32,500 bases of DNA from Halocaridina rubra (GCA_037179515.1 JAXCGZ010019414.1:12501-45000), one strand, 5' to 3'; shown: positions 1-11,950, counted from the first letter of the stretch. The notes: generated by a model not told the origin, from the letters alone. A program made the numbers and translations.

Positions 1-620
1 GGCCCTGAGGTGACGATAGATCTGCTTTTTGAAGGATGAAAGGTCATAAGAATTAGGAAAGACGGAAGGAGCAAGAGAGTTCCAGATTCTGGAGGTAGAT
101 GGGAAGCAGCAGTCGCTGCACTTACCAATCCGCGAGCTACAAATCTCCACACAGTACCTGTGAGATGAGGCCGCTTGGCAAGTGTTACGCAGCCTCGGCA
201 GTGGATGAGGGCTGCAACACGCCAACTCATCAGAGCAGCGATGGAAGTAGTAGCAATAGAAAAGCGAAAGGGAAGATACCTTTCGGCGAAGAGAGAGAGA
301 ATCCAGATTAGAAGTAAGAGAAGGATCATTAATGAGTCTGACTGCCTTAGATGCAACCTTATCAAGAAGATAAGTATAAGAAGAAGCACCCCAGATGTGT
401 GAGCAGTATTCTAAGCAGGGACGGATAAGACCTTTGTAAAGTTTAAGTAACTGCAAAGAGGAAAAGTAATGACAAAATCGAAACAAAACCCCCAAATATT
501 TTGGATGAAGATTTAGAAATTTGGATTATGTGGTTCCTCCAAGACGAGTTAGAGGCTATATGGATTCCTAATAAGTTGATAGAGTTATGATTAATAGACT
601 GGGTGGTGTGACAATTCCGT
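1..620 (-). pseudogene. 3' fragment of a LINE reverse transcriptase (family A, copy 1)
   Basis: Read on the minus strand, several frames in turn give the C-terminal part of a non-LTR RT polyprotein. The stretch near 520-620 encodes a 'LLGIHIASNSSWRNHI' type segment, which in LINE proteins follows the RT palm. The lower coordinates encode the region downstream of it. The same family recurs at 29755-30290, where the diagnostic 'YKGLIRPCLEYCSHIWG' segment is intact, and nucleotide similarity between the two copies is obvious along most of their length. Several frameshifts and stops mean it is dead. The 3' end of the element lies beyond the window start. The upper boundary, between 560 and 640, is not sharp. 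The Jockey/CR1/RTE type of clade is only a guess. Confidence 0.75.
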
Positions 621-639
621 GATGGCTTTGTAGTTTTTG

Positions 640-3200
640 GCAATGTGCCGGTACCAGTGAACATTTCATAAGTAGCGAGATGCAGGATAAGGTGTGCAGT
701 GACAGTTGTGAATGCAGGGCTGGAAAGGGTGGCAGGAAAAGTGAAAGCCAAGGAAAATGGGAAGTTGATAAGAGAGCTAGCCATTGAATAGAAGGCCAGT
801 CTGTGCAAGATCATGTACAAGGATTACATTGCAGAGTATGACGGTACTAAGTGGGTGGTGGAGTGGTAGTTGAAAGAGGGGCTGCCGGTGTTAAAGAACA
901 AGGTGGGCTGCAATGAAAGTGCATTGACAGAGCATATTAGGAAAGAATTTGACCGAGAGGTGAAGAGGTGGATCGATGAAGGTATACTGGTGCCATGGGG
1001 GACGGGAGTAGAATGTGGAGTGCTACCACTGATGGCGGTGGCTTAGCTAACAAGAACAAAGTTCGGCCAGTACTGGACTACCGCGAACTTAACCAATACA
1101 TTGTCTCACACTGGAGATGACACTACTGATATTTGCAGTGAGACACTGAGGGAGTGGAGGCAGATGAGTGGGGCCTCTGCTATAGTTGATCTGAAGTCGG
1201 CTTACCTGCAAGTCCACGTTGCAGAGAAGCTGTGGAAGTACCAACTCGTGAATTATGGAGGAAGGACATACTGCCTGACGAGGCTGGGCTTCGGACTAAG
1301 TTCAGCACCAACAATCATGACCAAGATTATCAAGACAGTATTAAGCAAGAGGAAAGGGGTGGAAGTGGCCACAAACTCATATATAGACGATATACTGGTA
1401 GAAGAGACAAGTCACCGTGGCTCAAACGGTAGCGTCCGCGACTCTGAAGCATCAGGTCGAGGGCTCGTGCCCCGTCACAGTCTGAGGTTAGCAAGGGGGT
1501 GCACTTAGGGTAACGATTACAACTGCTAAAACAAGTCCTTCACATGAAGGCACCCGTCCTAGCCCTTGGTAGAAAAGGGAGTCCGTGATGCAAAACCGAA
1601 CTGGTAGAAGAGACCAAGGTTAGTGTATCGGAAGTTTTGGAGCAGCTGCGTCTGTATGGGCTGGCTACGAAACCACCTGAGCCATTGGAAGGGGGAACTG
1701 CTTTGGGTCTGAGATTGGAAAGAGGGAAGAATGAAGAACTCATTTTCCGTAGCAGTAATGAGATTCCGGAAGTGCAGCAAGACTTAAGTAGGAGTAGGAG
1801 TAGGAGCTTGTAGTTACATAAAGAGGAGAGTAGAGGGCATCAGATGGGAAGACAAGGTCGGGCAGCAACAATGGAGATGCTGCAAGAGATTATATGGAGA
1901 ATGAAACAAGAGGACTCAGTGGGAGGGAGGTGGCATGCCCCGAAGTCAGGTAAGGGTGTCGTGTGGTGCGATGCAAGCAGTTTTGTCACAGGAGTAATAT
2001 TAGAGATGGACAATGAGACTGTGGAGGATGGTGCATGATTGAGGAAGAAAGAGGACTATAACCATATAAACGTGGTGGAGTTGGATGCTGTAATGAAAGG
2101 AGTCAATCTAGCTGTGATGTGGGGACTGCGAGATGTTGAGGTGAAGATGGACTCGGCGACAGTATTTGGTTGGTTGAAGTCGACTGTAGCAGCAGACCAC
2201 AGGATTCAGACGAAGGGAGCCTCGAAAATGATAGCTAAGAGCTGCCTGGGAACCTTGCGAGAGCTGATAGAGGAGTTTGGGATAGAGTTGCGCCTATGTT
2301 TTGTGCCATTGGAGAAGAACAAGGTTAACTAGGGTGAGGAAGGCCTGGTTAGGAATTCCGGATAAGATGTCAGAGGAGGTCAGAGTATGTTGTACAGAAG
2401 TGCCAAGTGTGGAGGACTTTCATCGAATGCACCACATGGGAGTCGATAGGACTCTGTTTGTAGCAAGGAAGGTTGATCCAGAAATCACAAGAGACAAGAT
2501 CCGGCAAGTAGTTAGGCAATGCGACAAGTGCCAGTAGATCGATCCTCTGCCAGTTGCGCATGAGACTGGGTTGCTTAGAGTGGAAGACAACTGGAAGAGA
2601 TTGGCATAACACACTACAGGCAAGGTGTGTATTTGTCTATGGTTGATTATGGACCAGGCAGAGTGGCCATTTGGAGAGAGCTAAGAGCAGAAAATGGAGA
2701 GGAAATTGCAGGAATGTTGAATGGGTTGTTTTCAGAAAGGGGGCCTGTTGATGAAGCATTGGTAGACAACACTACAGCCTTTAGATCACAGGTTTTGAAG
2801 GAGATGCTTGACAAATGGAATATCAACCGCTATTTTAGAGCTGCGTATTGGCCTAGTGGGAATGGAATTGTGGAGCTACATCATCGAACAATCAAGGCCA
2901 TGGGGGAGAGGGCTCAGGTGTCGCCATTGGAAGCAGTTTTCTGGTATATTAGTCCCCTAGGTCGGGTCAGGATGAAGGAACTGTGCCACACAGAAAGCTG
3001 TCTTCAAGTATGAGTGGCGACATCCAAGCAAGGTACCAAAGACGGATAAAGAAGACGAAGGGGCAGGTTCCATTCAGATTGGAGATGAGGTGTGGGTAAA
3101 GCCGCCGAACTCAAAGTGCACATCGCAATGGGGATGGGGTACTGTGACCAATGTGAATTCCTGAAATAATGTCTCAGTAGATGGGATGCCTTGACATGCG
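640..3200 (+). pseudogene. Decayed LTR-retrotransposon-type pol (RT, RNase H, integrase)
   Basis: Successive plus-strand frames show the usual order of an LTR-element pol. An RT lies at about 940-1410, with a 'VRPVLDYRELN' palm entry near 1066 and a YIDD catalytic box near 1383. RT connection and RNase H segments follow at 1615-2330. The integrase at 2350-3010 has an HHCC-like zinc region ending near 2535, then catalytic D, D and E in the contexts ITHYR, VDNTTAF and GNGIVEL. A C-terminal chromatin- or DNA-binding-like tail runs to about 3190. The frame is broken by many changes, including stops near 868, 1810, 2036, 2330 and 2536, frameshifts around 1045 and 2600, and a SINE at 1409-1599. No LTRs, primer-binding site, gag or env were seen. 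Ty3/gypsy-like is the best guess, but the YIDD box and unusual spacing leave the clade open. It cannot make protein. Confidence 0.8.
1394..1614 (+). mobile_element. SINE-1 copy a with 15-bp target duplication, inside the RT
   Basis: The SINE body (1409-1599) begins GTCACCGTGGCTCAAACGG and ends with the family 3' module 'GTCCGTGATGCAAAACCG'. It has a tRNA-like head with box A (TGGCTCAAACGG) and a degenerate box B (GGCTCGTGCCCC). ACTGGTAGAAGAGAC is present on both sides, at 1394-1408 and 1600-1614, a perfect duplication. The insertion falls just after the YIDD box of the retroelement RT and splits it. Perfect TSDs in a heavily mutated host element suggest that this insertion is younger than most of the decay around it. 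Confidence 0.93.
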
Positions 3201-3349
3201 GTGCCATCACCTCTCCCTTCTTTACCCCTATCCTATTTCGACTTTCCTCCTCCTCTCTACAAGGCATCTCAGAATCGAAGGAGACTATTAATTCTGACCA
3301 GAATACCCATGTTTCCCCTTATATTTACAGATGTAACCAGACGATCCTA

Positions 3350-3350
<1 letters not shown>
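3201..3350. other. Spacer with no recognised feature
   Basis: Mixed-composition sequence following the integrase remnant, rich in CTC and TCC near 3210-3260. It may still be degraded 3' sequence of the retroelement, but I see no LTR signal such as a TG..CA boundary or a repeat partner in the window. Confidence 0.4.
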
Positions 3351-4145
<795 letters not shown>

Positions 4146-4189
4146 TTCTCCCACAGTCCAATCTACTCCAGGTGTAAAGAAGAATGGGA

Positions 4190-4712
<523 letters not shown>

Positions 4713-4713
<1 letters not shown>

Positions 4714-4929
4714 AGGGGGGTTTACACGGTCAAACGGTTCGTCGAACGCGGTTCGACAGACAAGTGTTTGAAGTGATGTTCGAACGTGTGAACGGGGTAT
4801 TTGGTCGTCGAACACATTTGTCGAACGCGTTCGACAACCAAATACCCCGTTCACACGTTCGAATATCACTTCAAACACTTGTCTGTCGAACCGCGTTCGC
4901 CAAACCGTTTGACCGTGTAAACCCCCCTT
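4713..4929. mobile_element. Palindromic foldback (MITE-like) element, about 217 bp
   Basis: The two halves are near-perfect reverse complements. The left end AAGGGGGGTTTACACGGTC is mirrored by the right end GACCGTGTAAACCCCCCTT. Matching continues through the GTCGAACGCGG, GACAGACAAGTGTTTG and AACGGGGTATTTGG segments to a centre near 4821. Both strands therefore show similar open frames, which are artefacts of the palindrome. It carries no transposase. A target duplication could not be assigned with confidence, so the superfamily is unknown. Confidence 0.85.
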
Positions 4930-5289
4930 TACATATAGATAGTGTGAGATTCTGTTCAGTTAAACTGACAGACTGGTTGGCTGCTAGACATATTTTATCT
5001 GATTATATTTGAATGAAGTCTACAAATTAAGTATATTCTGGCTCTTTTTATAAAGAGTCTGTAACCTTACATATATCACGTGAATGCATCGTTAAATATA
5101 ATTAATTATAATAATTATCAGCCGGAACCCAACTGATGATCTTGATTAAACTATGTTAAACGATCATTAATATCTTTAATCACCTAATCATCATTATCTT
5201 AATGACCCTGTGTTAGCCCATTATTAATGATCGTTAATCAAAGAGATAAAAAAATATCACCGTTTTATGCTATTCAAATGAAGGTATTG

Positions 5290-5290
<1 letters not shown>
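4930..5290. other. AT-rich spacer with a short inverted repeat
   Basis: No coding signal. A short inverted repeat pairs 5152-5172 with about 5222-5241 (TTAACGATCATTAAT core). GTTAA and ATTAAT words are frequent between 5100 and 5245. Confidence 0.5.
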
Positions 5291-5337
<47 letters not shown>

Positions 5338-5368
5338 TAATAATACATACATACATATACCTTGGCTG

Positions 5369-5433
<65 letters not shown>

Positions 5434-5442
5434 TAATAATAA
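5291..5442. repeat. Two (AAT)n tracts separated by about 25 bp
   Basis: AAT repeats at 5291-5345 and 5370-5442 are separated by an ACAT-repeat-containing spacer. Confidence 0.97.
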
Positions 5443-5761
5443 AGGCATTTCAAATTTATATGCATACATAATTTGCCAAGTCATCGAACCTACACCACTC
5501 TGACCAACCATATAGGTACATATAGGTGAGACTTTAATGCGGAAAACTCTAGCCAGGAGGAAGTGGAGTGACGTTTGAGGGAGAGCAAGTAAAATGAACA
5601 TAGAGACATACAGCTCAGCGTGTTCATTCCCTAGCTGACTCGAGGAGTTACAAGCCGTTAATGTCATATGTATTATGATGCATTTTAAGTGTGCTATATG
5701 TTCGAATCTCCGACAGGTAAAAGCTATTCTTTTATTTAATTTTTATATATTACTTATGCCG

Positions 5762-5763
<2 letters not shown>
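5443..5763. other. Spacer with a weak tRNA-like stretch
   Basis: No coding region is recognised. GTTCGAATCTCC near 5700 resembles box B, and TAGCTGACTCGAGG near 5632 is a poor box A. The spacing is long and no cloverleaf can be drawn, so I do not call a SINE. Confidence 0.35.

Positions 5764-5854
<91 letters not shown>
5764..5854. repeat. (TA)n microsatellite
   Basis: Uninterrupted TA of about 91 bp. Confidence 0.98.
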
Positions 5855-5858
<4 letters not shown>

Positions 5859-5915
5859 GAACACATCACAGGGGTAATTCTTAAACCAAAATTTATAAAT
5901 ACAACAGGATTTTAA

Positions 5916-5921
<6 letters not shown>

Positions 5922-6010
<89 letters not shown>

Positions 6011-6030
6011 CTTTCTCTCTCTCTCTCTCT
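5922..6030. repeat. (CT)n / (CTAT)n compound microsatellite
   Basis: (CT)n to about 5974, then CTAT repeats to about 6010, then more CT-rich sequence. Confidence 0.97.
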
Positions 6031-6409
<379 letters not shown>

Positions 6410-6413
<4 letters not shown>

Positions 6414-6741
6414 GTGTCCCGCCATTTTTCGGAAGAGGACGACGACTGAGTAATCTCTACAGTTATTGCTGATTTCTGAGGGTTCTACAGCGCAGTTTGA
6501 TTCCTCACCGTGGCGAGATTCATAGTAAGATACAGACATCATTTTAGTGTCAACAGTGCTTTTTGGGGTCTTTTTGGACTTAGTCTGTAGTTTCGAGAAA
6601 AAGCTATCTGCCAGTGGTAAGACCCCATTCGTTTGGCGGACTGGGATTTGCGCATGCGCAGTACGACGTGGGGTGACGTCATGTTGCTTCCCCCTCTCGT
6701 TGACGTCTCTCCAAGCTAGTGTTGCCACCTCACCGGATATC
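6410..6741 (+). promoter_or_regulatory. LINE 5' UTR / probable internal promoter
   Basis: Three well-formed factor motifs lie here. CCGCCATTTT at 6419-6428 matches the YY1 core and sits about ten bases from the inferred 5' end. TGCGCATGCGCA at 6649-6660 matches NRF-1. TGACGTCA at 6674-6681 is a perfect CRE/ATF palindrome. No TATA box is seen next to the element start. An ATG at 6681 opens a short upstream frame ending at 6719, out of frame with ORF1. Use as a promoter is an inference; LINEs generally carry internal promoters. Confidence 0.55.
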
Positions 6742-8271
6742 ATGGACTATTCTGGACCATCCTCCTTGGCGGATATCGAGGCCGACATAGCCCTGTGTGA
6801 CGAGGATGGCCAGGATATCTGGGATTGGCCTCCTCTTTCACCATGTAGACATCAGCAGCCACCAGCTGGGGTTATGTGCTCTCACCCTCATCCTCAACTA
6901 CTGAACTCTGCCTCCTCTAAACGCCCCATAGACCATGAGTCTGATTCCAGCAGTGCCTCAACGTCGCCTGCTGCCAAAACTCACAAGACAGACAAGGATG
7001 CTGTTCCACATGCAACCTCTGGCAGTTCCCTGCCCTGCCCTCTTCCTCCTGCTGTACCTTTGTTACCTCCTTCAGCTACCTCTTCATCACTCCAGTCAGC
7101 TGCACTCTCATCGCTCCCATCTGCTGCCCCAGCCTTTGCTCCTCGGGCAGATTATGTCAAGCTGGGCTTCCAAGAAAATCCCTCCAGTGAAGTGAAGCTT
7201 CGTTGGCTTACTGATGTCACCAAAACTTTTCGTCTCAATCGGGAGCTGGCTGAGGTGAAGATGTCTTCGGTTACATCACGCTTTGTCTACATCTCGAGGC
7301 GTCGCAAGGACATCATTGACAGGGTCACGAGTGGGGATTTTCTTTCTCTACGTTGCGATATTCAGGACTCAATTGAGCGGCCCCGTAAGTTCCCAACATA
7401 CCTCGTTACTCGCTACCCTATTGCACTTGACCCTTCCCTTGCCAAGGAGCTACCAGGAGTGCACACTGCTCGACGGTTCCTTCAGGACGGGGAGCCTATC
7501 AATCGTATTGTCATCACCTGGAGTCTCCCTGAACCACCCCCACCAGTCGTTGAGTTTTCCTTTCTCCTTTGCCTCCCTTCCTGTGAATTGCGCAGGATGA
7601 AGGACGAGCAGCCTTGGTGTTTTAAATGCTGGGGTATTGGCCATATCTCACGCTATTGTTCTGCTCCGGCCAGATGTGCGTGGTGTGCTGCTGCCCATGA
7701 CACACGCTCCTGCCCGCACCGCATACCTGCCTCATCTGCTGCTGCAGCTGCTTGTGATACTGCTTCTGGATCCACGTCTCAGCCTCCGCCGGACACTTCG
7801 CAGTGGAAGTGTGTTCGGTGCAACATGCCTGGGGTCAACGTCTGGCATGGCTGTGCTAGACGGTCTCATGCCACACCACCAGAGCGCGCTCCACTGCCCC
7901 CGCCACCGCCCATCGCCGCACCTTCCTCTCTACGTCCTCCTGACTCTGCTGACATCATTGCTCTCCGTAAGGCTGTTGCTACCCTGGAGTCCCGCTGTAC
8001 AGCTCTCACAGCTCGCCTTGATACCATAGGTGCCCGCATTGACAGTATGGTCACCCAGCAAGATACAATGGAAAGGACTCTCGCAAGTTTGGTCAAGTCT
8101 CATCATGCTGTTGTTGACACCATCACGACTCTCACTGACAAGTTTAATAAGGTCGCCTCCCACCTTGAGAAGTTGACTGATGTGCAGCCCAGGTCTTCTT
8201 CATCCCATGCTCTATCTGACAGTGCCCCGCCCACTTCTGCCTTCCGCAAAAATAAGAATAAGATTCGCTAG
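6742..8271 (+). CDS. LINE ORF1 protein (gag-like, zinc knuckles and coiled coil)
   Basis: A 509-residue protein. The start was chosen as the first in-frame ATG, in a strong context (A at -3, G at +4); the frame is open upstream but lacks another ATG. The N-terminus is acidic, followed by a long Ser/Pro/Ala-rich, probably disordered stretch to about residue 140. A conserved-looking domain at about 145-285 has RNA-binding-domain character, which I infer only from its position. Then come zinc knuckles C293-X2-C296-X4-H301-X4-C306 and C312-X2-C315-X3-H319-X4-C324, a third Cys/His cluster (C357, C360, H369, C371), a Pro-rich linker and a heptad-rich coiled coil at about 405-485. Such proteins coat the LINE RNA and multimerise. 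It overlaps the ORF2 frame by 92 bases. No break is seen. Confidence 0.92.
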   Translation: MDYSGPSSLADIEADIALCDEDGQDIWDWPPLSPCRHQQPPAGVMCSHPHPQLLNSASSKRPIDHESDSSSASTSPAAKTHKTDKDAVPHATSGSSLPCPLPPAVPLLPPSATSSSLQSAALSSLPSAAPAFAPRADYVKLGFQENPSSEVKLRWLTDVTKTFRLNRELAEVKMSSVTSRFVYISRRRKDIIDRVTSGDFLSLRCDIQDSIERPRKFPTYLVTRYPIALDPSLAKELPGVHTARRFLQDGEPINRIVITWSLPEPPPPVVEFSFLLCLPSCELRRMKDEQPWCFKCWGIGHISRYCSAPARCAWCAAAHDTRSCPHRIPASSAAAAACDTASGSTSQPPPDTSQWKCVRCNMPGVNVWHGCARRSHATPPERAPLPPPPPIAAPSSLRPPDSADIIALRKAVATLESRCTALTARLDTIGARIDSMVTQQDTMERTLASLVKSHHAVVDTITTLTDKFNKVASHLEKLTDVQPRSSSSHALSDSAPPTSAFRKNKNKIR

Positions 8272-11200
8272 TCGCATACAATTTCATGCCATCTCTTGGA
8301 ATGCCTTTGGAATTAGACACTCTCCTAAACTCACTGCACTTAGAGCCTATGTTTATCGTCATCATCCGCAAGTTATTTTCATACAAGAGGCTTTTCCTGG
8401 TGGTGCTCCACCAGGGGAGGAGGCTCCTATGCTCACAGGGTATGTTTCATATGTGCATTATACCAGAAGAGGACTCATTACCTACATTCATTCCTCCATA
8501 CCTCACATGCTCCTTGGTTCTTCTGCACAAGTTGATATGACCTTTCAGCTCTTTGAAATCACTGTCGGGAATGGTACTCTTCGATTGTGCAATGTCTACT
8601 CTGCCCCAGGTGTGATTAATCTACCAGCCCTTCCAATACCTACAGACAGTGGAATGATCTATATGGGGGATTTTAACGCCAGACACCCCGCCCTTGGTGA
8701 CTCATCTCCCACTCCCAATCGCGGTGGCAAGCCTCTGCTCGACTACATCCGCCGCTACCGCTGGGATACTGGTGGTGCCACACACGCTCGTGGGGGTACT
8801 GTAGATCACATTCTCACAGCTGGCCTTGTGGTACCTAATGTCTCCTGCTCTTCTATCCCTTCTCTCTTTTCTGACCATGTTGCCCTTAGCCTGAAATACT
8901 CCATACTTCAGACTCCAGCTACCCTCCCCCATCACCGCACCCGCATCTCTATCCCTCCCAAATACTGCCCCACTTATATTTCCTTTATCTCTCACCTCCT
9001 TCCCACTTTTGATCTCCTTTCTCCAGACAGCTTATACAACTCACTGGTGGATTCTACACATGACTTCTACACGCATTATATTCTCAGACCACACGTTCCA
9101 CGTCGCCCTGAGGCCCATTCCTGGACTTTGGATCAGCGTATTGCCCAGGCGGAAAGGACAGCTGTGGATGCTGGACTCTCCTTTCAAAGACAGCCCACCC
9201 CTAACCACCTGCACCAATATCAGTTGGCGAGGGATGATCTGGTTGCCCTGCAGAAGTGCGTGCACACGGAGTATTGGCAGAAATTTACGGATAGTATTAA
9301 CCATCAGACTAGCGCTGGGACTATGTGGCATCTTATAAGGAAGGCTGTCAAGAAGAAACCCACCTGTGCTCTACACCACAGTCCACTTGAGTACGCTCAG
9401 GACCTCATTACTACCTGGTCAGCACAGTCACAAACTTGCAACCTTCCCGGGAACGTTCAAGAGGCACTCTCCACCCACCGCAGTGTTCGTAACCTCCGCC
9501 TAATGGGTGCATTACTACAGACGGATGAAGAGGATGACATCCTATTCACAGAGGATGAACTACGACGTGCTCTTGCTAGGATTAAGGATACTGCCCCTGG
9601 GGAGGATGGTCTTACATATCAAGTTCTCCGTCTTCTTCAGAAAGTTCCTGGTAACCCCCTACTGCAGCTCTTCAATCTTTGCTTTTGCTTGGGGCATGTG
9701 CCCTCTGCCTGGACCAGAAGCACTATTATTCCTCTACCAAAACCTGGAACCGACAAATTTAGGCCTATCTCCCTCACCTCCTGCTTCAGCAAAGTGTTTG
9801 AACGCATCCTTCTTGCCTGGCTCATGCACCGCCTACAGGATAAACTCTCCCCCAGTCTTTATGGTTTCCTCCCACAACGGAGCACACATCACTGCCTCGC
9901 TGAACTATACACCCGTCTTTCTCCCACCAGTGTGGTCGCCTTCCTGGACCTCAAATCTGCCTTCGATATAGCCAACAAGGAAATTATTCTTGACCAGCTG
10001 GTGGACTTTGGAGTTCGGGGGAACATACTGAAATGGATACGGGGATATCTCTGCAACAGAACATCAAGTGTCCTTTTTAAAGGGTCGTATAGCTCCTATG
10101 AACGGTTTGAACTGGGTACTCCTCAGGGGGGTGTGCTAAGTCCTTTTCTATTCAATATCCTTATGCATCGTCTACTCTCCCTCCTTCCTGTCATCCCCGG
10201 TACTACAGTTACCTGCTATGCGGACGACATATGCATCCACACGACCTCAACTCACGACCTTCAGCACATGCTCCATGATTTTTACGTGTCTGCTACCTCC
10301 TGTGGCCTTATTATCTCCCCAGAAAAAAGCAGGATTTTTACTTCACGCAACTGCAGAGCACTGCCCGCATTCGCCATGGGTGGTAATGTCATCCCTCACT
10401 GCACACAGTACACGTATTTAGGTGCACCAGTCCGGATCACCCCAGCTATACCTGCACGTCAACGAATTCATCCCTTTGTGAAGAGCCTTCTTGACCGTCT
10501 GGAGCCCCGCTTTGCACCTGTCAAGTGGCTTGCCAACAATGCTGCAGGAGTCTCCATCCCAGTGGCGAGGACCCTCTACATCCTACTACTTCGGTCAGTG
10601 GTTGACTATCTGTCTCCTGCCTTGTGTCAACTTCCTAGACCAGCTCTCGAGCCACTCGAAAAGTTCCAGAATCGAGTCATGAGATTTATCTTGGGATGTT
10701 CTCTCTCTACCCGTATTGTGAGTATGCACTTGGAGCTCAACTTGCCCCCTCTTGTGGAGAAGATTTATGCCAATGTGTCCTATTTTACTGTTAAGTGTCT
10801 TCACTACCCCTTTCTTGCTCCGTACTTCTCTGCTGTCATGAGGACATCCCTGGATCCAGACGCACCCAGGCTCCCACTTCGAGCAGGAGGTCATAACCTT
10901 ATCAGGGTGGTGAGTGACATTCTCCGTGGCCTTGACATCGACCTGCCAGTGCAGGCGGCTGTCCCAGATTTACCACCCTGGCGTGTCCCCCTCCCCGCTG
11001 TCACATATACACCGACCTCGAAGGATGTCTATCCCCCCTTGCAGAGACAGTTAGCTCTGGAGACTATCGCTGATGTATCCACGTCTGTCCCTGCAGCGCA
11101 CCACGTCTATGTTGATGGTTCTGTGCAAGCAGATGGGAGGGCGGCATGTGCTGTGTTTTCCCCCACCATGGAGCCGCCTGTGCCGGCTGATTCATGGATT

Positions 11201-11950
11201 GGCCGTAGACTACCCACCTCGTCGAGCTCCACCTACTGTGAACTGAATGCCATCTTGGATGCCGTGACTCTCCTTGTTCGACGACGAGTGAATGGGGTAA
11301 TAATTTGTGACTCCCAATCGGTCCTACAAGCCCTATCCTCGCCAAGACCTATCTGTGTTCGTGCTGTGGGAGATATACTATGTCGCCTCGCGGCCGCTCG
11401 GGATGCTTCTCTTGTTGTGTCATTTGTTTGGACTCCATCCCACATTGGGCTGACTGGCAACGACACAGCGGATCGTCTTGCCAAGGCGGCCTGTATGCTG
11501 GATGGGCATGCTGTGGACGCTGAGCCCTCCCTCCGATGCCTACGTAACATCATCTACTCAGCTGGGTTTGCCATGACGGTCCAGCGCAGGGACACGGAGA
11601 GGGCCAACAGTGTGTCCATACAGCACCATGATCACTTTCTTCACAGTCGCTACAAGTATCGCAGACGCGGGTTAATGGTGCGGAAAAACAATGTAGTTAG
11701 TGCTCGGCTCAGAATGGGGTATCGGCCTTTATGGCAGGTCTCCCAGACTCTAGATATGCCACAGTACACCTCCTGTAAACTATGCGACCATCCTAATGCT
11801 AACACTCTTGACCACTATTGTCTTCAGTGCCCCACAGTGAGAGATGTTTTACCACGAGGTCAGAACTTAATACAGATCTGCTCATTTTTACTTAATGATG
11901 ACAACCTTGATGTTATTTTTGCTCGTTATCCTCACTTTGGTGGCCATTAA
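8180..11950 (+). CDS. LINE ORF2: endonuclease - RT - RNase H polyprotein
   Basis: Up to 1256 residues, uninterrupted. The APE-type endonuclease shows W40-N41, E70 in 'FIQEAF', G163-D164-F165-N166, a TVDHI segment and S231-D232-H233, all expected catalytic motifs. The RT covers about 440-760, with 'FLDLKSAFD' at 588-596, 'TPQGG' from T647 and the catalytic Y680-A681-D682-D683. The RNase H domain has D979, E1021, D1044, H1088 and D1098 in place. The C-terminus carries C1199-X2-C1202-X9-H1212-X4-C1217, the LINE zinc finger. The enzyme would nick the target, prime reverse transcription on it and degrade the template RNA. The first ATG (8180) lies inside ORF1; recognisable homology begins at about residue 33, so the true start or translation mechanism is uncertain. 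All key residues are present. Confidence 0.94.
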   Translation: MCSPGLLHPMLYLTVPRPLLPSAKIRIRFASRIQFHAISWNAFGIRHSPKLTALRAYVYRHHPQVIFIQEAFPGGAPPGEEAPMLTGYVSYVHYTRRGLITYIHSSIPHMLLGSSAQVDMTFQLFEITVGNGTLRLCNVYSAPGVINLPALPIPTDSGMIYMGDFNARHPALGDSSPTPNRGGKPLLDYIRRYRWDTGGATHARGGTVDHILTAGLVVPNVSCSSIPSLFSDHVALSLKYSILQTPATLPHHRTRISIPPKYCPTYISFISHLLPTFDLLSPDSLYNSLVDSTHDFYTHYILRPHVPRRPEAHSWTLDQRIAQAERTAVDAGLSFQRQPTPNHLHQYQLARDDLVALQKCVHTEYWQKFTDSINHQTSAGTMWHLIRKAVKKKPTCALHHSPLEYAQDLITTWSAQSQTCNLPGNVQEALSTHRSVRNLRLMGALLQTDEEDDILFTEDELRRALARIKDTAPGEDGLTYQVLRLLQKVPGNPLLQLFNLCFCLGHVPSAWTRSTIIPLPKPGTDKFRPISLTSCFSKVFERILLAWLMHRLQDKLSPSLYGFLPQRSTHHCLAELYTRLSPTSVVAFLDLKSAFDIANKEIILDQLVDFGVRGNILKWIRGYLCNRTSSVLFKGSYSSYERFELGTPQGGVLSPFLFNILMHRLLSLLPVIPGTTVTCYADDICIHTTSTHDLQHMLHDFYVSATSCGLIISPEKSRIFTSRNCRALPAFAMGGNVIPHCTQYTYLGAPVRITPAIPARQRIHPFVKSLLDRLEPRFAPVKWLANNAAGVSIPVARTLYILLLRSVVDYLSPALCQLPRPALEPLEKFQNRVMRFILGCSLSTRIVSMHLELNLPPLVEKIYANVSYFTVKCLHYPFLAPYFSAVMRTSLDPDAPRLPLRAGGHNLIRVVSDILRGLDIDLPVQAAVPDLPPWRVPLPAVTYTPTSKDVYPPLQRQLALETIADVSTSVPAAHHVYVDGSVQADGRAACAVFSPTMEPPVPADSWIGRRLPTSSSSTYCELNAILDAVTLLVRRRVNGVIICDSQSVLQALSSPRPICVRAVGDILCRLAAARDASLVVSFVWTPSHIGLTGNDTADRLAKAACMLDGHAVDAEPSLRCLRNIIYSAGFAMTVQRRDTERANSVSIQHHDHFLHSRYKYRRRGLMVRKNNVVSARLRMGYRPLWQVSQTLDMPQYTSCKLCDHPNANTLDHYCLQCPTVRDVLPRGQNLIQICSFLLNDDNLDVIFARYPHFGGH

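Noticed and set aside
5632..5712. tRNA-like box A and box B pair
   Set aside because: Box A is poor, the spacing is about 70 bases and no cloverleaf forms; chance is likely.
6547..6741. N-terminal extension of LINE ORF1
   Set aside because: The frame is open but contains no ATG before 6742, and the sequence there carries promoter-like motifs instead.
8286..8540. Separate small gene starting at 8286
   Set aside because: It is an out-of-frame shadow of the ORF2 endonuclease domain.
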